DNA of 14,566 nucleotides from Conidiobolus incongruus B7586. Lineage: Eukaryota > Entomophthoromycota > Entomophthoromycetes > Entomophthorales > Conidiobolaceae. The DNA lies in assembly GCA_000697335.1 (NCBI GenBank), contig JNEM01010612.1:1-14566 (forward strand), written 5' to 3'. A program made the position numbers and the translations under genes. Positions 9,858 to 14,566 of the stretch are shown here, in pieces (position 1 is the stretch's first letter; every line of letters begins with the position of its first letter). The notes under the pieces are model-generated. The model was given only the letters and a program-made list of their open reading frames with translations. It did no database searches and was not told where the DNA came from.

Positions 9858-11088
9858 CAACCTTAGGAACAGAATAACCAGAATCAGAAAATTTACGTTC
9901 TATCATCTCCATTGCAGAATCATCGAAGCTAACACAGCTATCAAATTGCATATCAGATAGAATCAACAGAATTTCTGGCATTTCAGATGCAGGAACATTT
10001 CCGGTCAAAGCAGTTGATAAAATTTTATCCATAGCAGCAACAATATTGGTATTATAGCCCCAGTCAGACTTCAGTATCTGGTCAAGCTTCTCCACGATGT
10101 TACCTTTCAAATGCATTAACTCTGGATTCCCAGAAAAGGTAAGGAAAGTATCGGCAAATTTGCCTGTGTTCTTGTCAGCAAGATATAAGCCAAGTGAGAC
10201 AGCAACATCAAGACATGTTAGGTTTTTGTTCTTTCCAGCGGAGCAAGTCATTGATCCAGACACATCAACTAATGGTAGAATACTTGCATTACCCACAAAG
10301 TTCTCGAGTGATTCCCACTGCTTTATAACTAGATTGAGCTCGACGTTTGAATAATTCACCCCGCAAGACCTGATCAAACCTTTCAACACATCGTAAGGAT
10401 ATACTGCGCCTGCATTCACTGTCGTCTTTCCTTCGACAAGTGATTGAACGTAAGTAGTATATGCTTCCGTTGCATTGCGCATAAATGCCTTCTTGTAACG
10501 AGCAGCAGCAATCGAAGGAACATGGCTAAAATTGATAGAATACCATTCCTTTGCGCACATAGGTGTTTCAACCACACTTGTAAGGCCTACTAGCATTTTG
10601 CGGTATTGCTTGGGAGATAACTTTAAAAACTTCCGTAGCTCAAGTGCGAATTTTCCCTTTCGAGGAGTCCACTTAGCAGCCAAGCGGTTATTTTCCTTCA
10701 AAGCATCGGCGAGCAGTTTGAATGCTTCTTCTCTTGTATATTCAACTACAAATATATCATCCCAGCGACCAATCTCTGATACCTTTTTCAACAGAGCGAC
10801 GGCAACATCCGGGTCATTTTTGTCAAGATACTTTAATATCTGACGAAAAATCTCACGTTCACCAGCACCACCACGTGCATCACGAGCCCATTGAGCAATG
10901 CGTAAAGTAAGACTCTTATTTTCAATATATGCGGCTACAAAGTCAGCTGTGATATCTTTTCCGCGGGAAGCACCAATTTTGAAGAACAGATCAAGACAAG
11001 CGGAGGCAGTAGACTTGCGCGCTGGCATGCCGTTAGTGGTCCAAGTTGTTTGGTTCATTACAGCAGAAGTAAAAGTATTATCAGTCAT
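9667..11088 (-). CDS. Ro60/TROVE-like RNA-binding protein with vWA domain
   Basis: The 473-residue protein has the layout of Ro60-type proteins. Residues about 20-265 form a helical, HEAT-like region with FFKIGASRGKDI (36-47), AQWARDARGGAGEREIFRQI (65-84) and EIGRWDDIF (105-113). Residues about 268-450 form a von Willebrand A domain with the metal-site motif DVSGSM at 275-280, Thr347 and Asp379 (LILSDM). This recalls the DUF2828/TROVE-vWA proteins of phages, bacteria, plants and some fungi. Ro60 and bacterial Rsr bind Y RNAs and misfolded small RNAs, with the hole of the ring as binding site. A stop codon immediately before the ATG fixes the start, and the start of the third decayed copy agrees. 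There is no intron. GC content is far above that of the flanks. All metal-site residues are present, so it looks functional. Binding of RNA by this particular protein is inferred from the family. Confidence 0.9.
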   Translation of the reverse strand: MTDNTFTSAVMNQTTWTTNGMPARKSTASACLDLFFKIGASRGKDITADFVAAYIENKSLTLRIAQWARDARGGAGEREIFRQILKYLDKNDPDVAVALLKKVSEIGRWDDIFVVEYTREEAFKLLADALKENNRLAAKWTPRKGKFALELRKFLKLSPKQYRKMLVGLTSVVETPMCAKEWYSINFSHVPSIAAARYKKAFMRNATEAYTTYVQSLVEGKTTVNAGAVYPYDVLKGLIRSCGVNYSNVELNLVIKQWESLENFVGNASILPLVDVSGSMTCSAGKNKNLTCLDVAVSLGLYLADKNTGKFADTFLTFSGNPELMHLKGNIVEKLDQILKSDWGYNTNIVAAMDKILSTALTGNVPASEMPEILLILSDMQFDSCVSFDDSAMEMIERKFSDSGYSVPKVVFWNLNSYDNVPVRFDSSGVVLVSGFSPSILKSILSSVDFSPELIMLNAVMIPRYDIEITSSV

Positions 11089-11115
11089 TTAGTAAATATA
11101 AAAGAGATATGTGAC

Positions 11116-11176
11116 TGGATGGCAAAAATCAAAACCAATTTGAGTAGTAATAGTTAAAGTTTGCTGAAACCATCCA
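11116..11176 (-). ncRNA. Y-RNA-like hairpin element or leader structure, copy E0 (before the intact gene)
   Basis: In gene direction, TGGATGG and CCATCCA pair (7 bp) around 47 bases and end 27 bases before the start codon. A second small stem (TCAAA/TTTGA) is possible inside. TTTT follows at 11100-11103. The same element precedes all three decayed copies of the gene. Two readings are possible: a separate small RNA of Y-RNA type bound by the neighbouring Ro-like protein, or a folded 5' leader through which the protein controls its own mRNA. I see no clear internal RNA polymerase III promoter boxes, so the call remains tentative. Confidence 0.4.
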
Positions 11177-11259
11177 TAAGATAGTTGTTTTGAGTCGTCT
11201 CAGTGACTGCTAATTTATATTTCAATCAATTTGTATTTTATGCAATCCCTAGTCTTATC

Positions 11260-11274
11260 TTTTAATATATATTT
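11260..11274 (-). promoter_or_regulatory. Possible TATA element of the TROVE-vWA gene
   Basis: AAATATATATTAAAA in gene direction lies about 170-185 bases before the start codon. With usual fungal spacing, transcription would begin upstream of the hairpin element, placing it in the 5' leader. TATA-like strings are common in this AT-rich DNA, so the evidence is weak. Confidence 0.2.
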
Positions 11275-11462
11275 AGAATTTAAAAGACTAAGCTTACTAA
11301 AAAAGGAACAAATAGGAATAATACGTTTTTAAAGAGAAAGTTGAGCACCAACATAGTATTACTATTTTTGAAATACAAATACAATTTAAATTTACTGTTA
11401 CTTCGAAACCAATATTAAGTTGAAAAAATGTATTGCCCCGATTTCAGTTATAAAACTTAGAT

Positions 11463-11842
11463 AATTTGAATAATGATAAAAAAATGAATGAAATGAGTAA
11501 AAATCTGATAGCATCACATAAAGATCTAATAATTAACACATATATGTTAAACTGAGGTATGGTGTTATCCAAAAATAAACAAAATCGTTAATATATTACC
11601 AATTTTAATATATATTCAGTTTTGTTGATCTAAATTTCGCTATAAATGAAATAAAATTTTTCTAAAAATAAAAAATATTCATCACAATTGCCATATAAAA
11701 ATAATTAAATAATATTCAAATCGCTAAAATTGAAATAAAAATAAGAGTATTGAGCTGCCAATTACTAATATGGGCAAACCTATTTTAATATAATCCATTA
11801 TTAGGTGAAAAAAGTTAATTTTTTCAAATACACATAATCCTC
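11463..11842. repeat. Left arm of the inner inverted repeat (foldback element)
   Basis: Reverse complement of 12031-12410, with paired positions adding to 23873. From 11467 to 11842 I count a single mismatch (11517 against 12356); the outermost few bases are less regular. With its partner and the 188-base spacer it forms a 948-base foldback structure. It has no coding capacity, so it could be a MITE or foldback-type DNA transposon, or the centre of the larger palindrome. I found no convincing target-site duplication. Confidence 0.92.
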
Positions 11843-12030
11843 AATATTTTAAAACTCCGATTTTTTGTCAGTGTTACATAAAGTCACTTTAGAATATAAT
11901 ATAGTCTTGAAATATTAATATCAAATTTTCAAAATAATCCAATAATAGTAAAAGACTTAAATACAGAAAAAATAAAATAATAATTATTTAAATGTTTAAG
12001 AATGATTGGTTATGACACGGTCAGTTCATC
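11843..12030. other. Spacer of the inner inverted repeat
   Basis: 188 AT-rich bases between the near-identical arms, not self-complementary. No open frame or known motif. This would be the loop if the arms paired as a hairpin or cruciform. Confidence 0.7.
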
Positions 12031-12410
12031 GAGGATTATGTGTATTTGAAAAAATTAACTTTTTTCACCTAATAATGGATTATATTAAAATAGGTTTGCC
12101 CATATTAGTAATTGGCAGCTCAATACTCTTATTTTTATTTCAATTTTAGCGATTTGAATATTATTTAATTATTTTTATATGGCAATTGTGATGAATATTT
12201 TTTATTTTTAGAAAAATTTTATTTCATTTATAGCGAAATTTAGATCAACAAAACTGAATATATATTAAAATTGGTAATATATTAACGATTTTGTTTATTT
12301 TTGGATAACACCATACCTCAGTTTAACATATATGTGTTAATTATTAGATCTTTATATGATGCTATCAGATTTTTACTCATTTCATTCATTTTTTTATCAT
12401 TATTCAGATT
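12031..12410. repeat. Right arm of the inner inverted repeat (foldback element)
   Basis: Partner of 11463-11842, nearly identical in inverted orientation. Its 12031 end begins GAGGATTATGTG, mirrored by CACATAATCCTC ending at 11842. The high identity implies a recent insertion or recent homogenisation of the arms. Confidence 0.92.
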
Positions 12411-12885
12411 GTACATAAAATTTTAAATTCTAAAATTAATACCTTTCAAGTGTTAAAAAATTGCAACAAATATACATGTATCAGATTTGATTAATAAAAT
12501 CGAGGTAAAAAATTTCATGTCAATCAATAATATTGCAGAGATTGAAACTTTGTACAAACCAGGAAATTATATGCTCAATCTATTTAATGCTAAAACAAGT
12601 ACCAGAAGAGCAATAAATACATATTTCTAGATTCAATTATTCAATATATAATATATATCAGAACTTAATCTCCAAGGTTGGGAATAAAATGAGACTTTGA
12701 CATCTCTAATAGAAATCTAATTCTACAATAATTATATTGGCGTGATCTGAACCTAGTTGATTTGTTACATTTTTCAAGCAATGGAAAGTATAGATATAAA
12801 AAAATTCCCATGAAATAAAAAAACAAATTGATGGAAACATATATAAATACACCAATTAGCTGAGATATGTGAAGTCAAGGAAAAA
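12411..12885. other. Unassigned stretch between foldback arm and tandem array
   Basis: I see no clear similarity to the matching stretch on the left side (11184-11462), although the last 40 bases or so resemble the upstream flank of the intact gene. A 37-codon plus-strand frame from ATG at 12517 to TAG at 12630 (starting MSINNIAEIETLYKPGNYML) reads like protein, but I do not recognise it and it may be a remnant. Confidence 0.3.
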
Positions 12886-12895
12886 AGATATCTTA

Positions 12896-12956
12896 TGGAT
12901 GGTTTCAGCAACCTTTAACTATTACTACTCAAATTGGTTTTGATTTTTGCCATCCA
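12896..12956 (+). ncRNA. Y-RNA-like hairpin element, copy E1
   Basis: TGGATGG at 12896-12902 pairs with CCATCCA at 12950-12956, for a total of 61 bases, the same as E0. Over the 70 bases 12889-12958 it differs from the copy before the intact gene at one position, although the coding remnant behind it is only about 65 percent identical. TTTTT follows at 12967-12971, as expected of an RNA polymerase III stop. This contrast suggests either selection on the element or a short gene-conversion patch. Confidence 0.4.
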
Positions 12957-12982
12957 GTTAGATGTCTTTTTGAATTCACTAA

Positions 12983-13058
12983 ATATCTCGTAATTCATTC
13001 TCGTTTGCTGTAATCTCTTAATCTACTCGGACTGCTAACGTTGGGATGCTGCAAGTTA
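12983..13058 (+). pseudogene. Fragment of TROVE-vWA gene 5' end, copy 1
   Basis: Aligned with codons 1 to about 25 of the intact gene: shared blocks include TTTGCTGTAAT, GGAC-GCTAACG and GCAAGT. About 20 of the first 58 positions differ. The start codon has become ATA and several stops are present. The homology ends where the next tandem unit begins. Confidence 0.7.
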
Positions 13059-13070
13059 ATAAAGGTATCA

Positions 13071-13131
13071 TGGATGATTACTGCAATCTTTCGAGATCAT
13101 TACCACTCTCAACAGTTTTTTTCATCATCCA
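13071..13131 (+). ncRNA. Y-RNA-like hairpin element, copy E2 (compensated stem)
   Basis: TGGATGAT at 13071-13078 pairs with ATCATCCA at 13124-13131. The total length is again 61 bases. Compared with E0 and E1, the seventh stem base changes from G to A and its partner from C to T, so the pair is kept; the stem gains an eighth pair. The loop is the most diverged of the four, keeping the pyrimidine-rich ATTACCACTCTC block. Only TTT follows, so a polymerase III stop is less likely here. Confidence 0.4.
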
Positions 13132-13156
13132 GTTATATATTCTTTAAACTTGCAGA

Positions 13157-13222
13157 ATGTCTGATGATTAATTTGCTTCTGGTTTAATCAATCATCTGCT
13201 CATTCCACCAGGGTTAAGGTAA
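13157..13222 (+). pseudogene. Fragment of TROVE-vWA gene 5' end, copy 2
   Basis: Starts ATGTCTGATGAT, against ATGACTGATAAT in the intact gene, 25 bases behind the hairpin element. The readable beginning is MSDD, a stop, then FASGLIN, against MTDNTFTSAVMN. The match fades after about 20 codons, where the flank of the third unit begins. Confidence 0.65.
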
Positions 13223-13246
13223 ATGAAGTTGAAAAAAGATATCTTA

Positions 13247-13313
13247 TGGATGGTTTCAGCAACCCTTTACCACTACCACTACTCTCATTTGATTTTATCT
13301 TTTTTGCCATCCT
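13247..13313 (+). ncRNA. Y-RNA-like hairpin element, copy E3
   Basis: TGGATGG at 13247-13253 pairs with CCATCCT at 13307-13313 (six pairs, outermost lost). The loop is six bases longer than in the other copies and holds CCACTACCACTACTCTC, which corresponds to the CTATTACTACTC block of E0 and E1. A run of eight T follows at 13322-13329. Confidence 0.4.
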
Positions 13314-13340
13314 GTCAGATATTTTTTTTCAAATTAGAGC

Positions 13341-13906
13341 ATGCCTAATAATTCATTCACTTTGCGGTTATCATTCAATCTACTAGTACCACTTATGATA
13401 TGAAATCTCACGAATCTACTGCCCTGGGTTAGGTTGATCTGTTCTTCAAAATCGGTTTTCCTGTGGCAAAGACATCACAGCTGACTTTGTAGCCATATAT
13501 GTTGAAAAAAAGAGTCTTACTTTACGTATTGCTCAATGAGCTCGTGATGCTGGTGAACGTGGGATTTTTCGTCAGATATTAAAGTGCCTTAATAAAAACG
13601 TCCTGGATGCTGCCGTCCCCCGTTAAAAAAGGTGCCTGAAATTGGTCGCTTGTCCAATATATTCGTAATTGAATACACAAAAGAAGTATTTAAGCTGGTT
13701 ATTCAATTCATAAGATTTTCTGGAACCTAAATTCTTATGATAATGTGCCTGTAAGGTTTGACTCTTCCGGTGTTGTGTTAGTCTCTGGCTTTTCTCCTTC
13801 AATATTGAAATCGATTCTATCATCCGTCGACTTCTCCCCTGAATTAATCATGCTAAATGCCGTGATGATACCTCGTTACGATATTGAAATCACTTCTTCT
13901 GTATAA
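13341..13906 (+). pseudogene. TROVE-vWA pseudogene with internal deletion and intact tail, copy 3
   Basis: Begins ATGCCTAATAATTCATTC, 27 bases behind element E3, and aligns with the intact gene from codon 1 to about codon 127, ending near 13700. The head is diverged: stops including TGA at 13537-13539 for the Trp of AQWARD, loss of nine bases in the RGGAGER region, and several frameshifts. It then jumps to codon 411; from 13716 to the stop TAA at 13904-13906 it is identical to the intact gene. About 280 codons, including the vWA metal site, are missing, so no working protein is expected. Confidence 0.9.
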
Positions 13907-14566
13907 TAACTATGAATAGTTCCAAATTTTTATATTTTTAATTAAATTACAAATTTGTAAATACTTTAAATTTTTTTATTCAGCTGAAAATATTTGATTT
14001 TAATTATTAATATAGACCAATCAAAGTTTAAATAGATACAACTCTTCTATTAGTTATATCCCCTTTGTTTATAGATATGCTGTTATATTTTATATTAATG
14101 AGAGTATTTTAAATTTATATCTTTATTATTTAATCATTTGTGTATACTATATCATATCATACGATTATTAAAGGTCTTATAATTATTTTGTAGTTACTTT
14201 TCAATTATGATTTTATAATGTAGTGTGTACTAATAATTTTACTGGTATATATCTGTTAAACTCTAGTTTGGTTTATTTGATTTGAATCGTCTAAATACTA
14301 TGCAGAGTGAAATGTAATTATATCTTGGATTATAAAATCAACGATATGTTTGTTATTCATTAAAATGAAGAAAATATATTTATATATGTTATTCAAAAAA
14401 ATGGTTTGTGCCAACTTATTATCTCTTGTAGTGGAAGTATGATGCTTATAAACTTAATTAAGCAGGTATTTAAGCTATACTCCCAATACTTTCAAAATAT
14501 CGTCGAAGTAAATCATAGTTACCTCCTGAAGAACTGTTTACTCATCAGAACAGCTTATCTGAAAAC
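13716..14566. repeat. Right arm of the outer inverted repeat (cut by window end)
   Basis: Reverse complement of 9007-9857, identical as far as I can see. It begins exactly at the deletion junction of pseudogene copy 3 and continues past its stop codon through about 660 bases of non-coding flank. The match is still perfect at the last base, so the repeat goes on outside the window. Confidence 0.95.

Larger units (their letters stand above)
12872..13340 (+). repeat. Tandem array of about 175-base units derived from the TROVE gene 5' end
   Basis: The closing-stem motif recurs at 12896, 13071 and 13247, a spacing of 175 and 176 bases. Each unit consists of the hairpin element, a 25-27 base gap, and sequence matching the start of the TROVE-vWA gene, then the next unit. 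The first two units hold only about the first 25 codons; the third continues into a longer pseudogene. E1 and E3 share the flank AAAAAAGATATCTTA, while E2 is more diverged. Confidence 0.8.

Noticed and set aside
10097-11092. Plus-strand open frames of 62 to 103 codons across the TROVE-vWA gene
   Set aside because: They lie opposite a long intact gene with clear domains and show no protein-like features of their own.
11463-12410. Target-site duplication around the foldback element
   Set aside because: ATAAAA occurs on both sides (near 11450 and 12415) but not directly at the element ends, and such strings are common in this DNA.
13537-13539. TGA as Trp, suggested by TGA in place of Trp here and at 5355-5357
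   Set aside because: Both sequences also carry TAA or TAG stops and frameshifts, and the intact genes encode Trp with TGG, so these are simple pseudogene changes and not a changed code.
13623-13823. 66-codon minus-strand open frame
   Set aside because: Antisense to TROVE pseudogene copy 3 and spanning its deletion junction, so it cannot be an old gene.
1-14566. tRNA genes, rRNA, CRISPR arrays or telomeric repeats
   Set aside because: I looked for tRNA B-box-like strings, direct-repeat arrays with even spacers and short telomere-type tandem repeats on both strands and saw none that hold up; the 175-base array is gene-derived.

Overview
The window looks like nuclear DNA from an AT-rich fungus, probably an ascomycete. 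It holds a GPI-anchored Crh-type chitin-glucan transglycosylase gene and the wreck of a membrane-anchored exo-1,3-beta-glucanase, both cell-wall enzymes typical of fungi. Neither intact gene shows an intron. CTG codons fall at hydrophobic positions, which argues mildly against a CTG-Ser code. The two intact genes are much richer in GC than the surrounding DNA, which is mostly A and T and nearly gene-free.

Layout: 1-801 is an AT desert. 802-1878 (minus) is the Crh gene, with candidate promoter sites just upstream. 1931-4660 is mostly non-coding, with one strong hairpin (2969-3004) and one coding remnant (3989-4190). 4665-5715 (minus) is an exoglucanase pseudogene. 5720-8520 is an AT desert with a TA microsatellite. 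8530-8960 holds faint coding remnants.

The most unusual part is 9007 to the end. It is a large imperfect palindrome built around a gene for a Ro60/TROVE-like protein with a von Willebrand A domain (9667-11088, minus). The outer arms (9007-9857 and 13716-14566) are 851 bases each, with no mismatch that I could find; they carry the 3' end of the gene and its downstream flank and run out of the window. Near the centre lies a second inverted repeat (11463-11842 and 12031-12410). On the right side, in the opposite orientation, are three decayed copies of the 5' end of the gene, spaced about 175 bases apart; the third joins to the gene's 3' end.

All four copies of the 5' end, intact and broken, carry a 61-67 base element 25-27 bases before the start codon position. 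It is closed by a 6-8 bp stem. One copy has a matched change on both sides of the stem, and in three of the four copies a run of at least four T follows. Ro/TROVE proteins bind Y RNAs, and in bacteria the Y RNA gene often lies next to the Ro gene, so a Y-RNA-like transcript or a 5' leader bound by the protein is a reasonable hypothesis. It rests on sequence pattern alone. The protein's motifs remind me of phage and bacterial TROVE-vWA proteins, so the gene may have come by horizontal transfer; that also needs a search.
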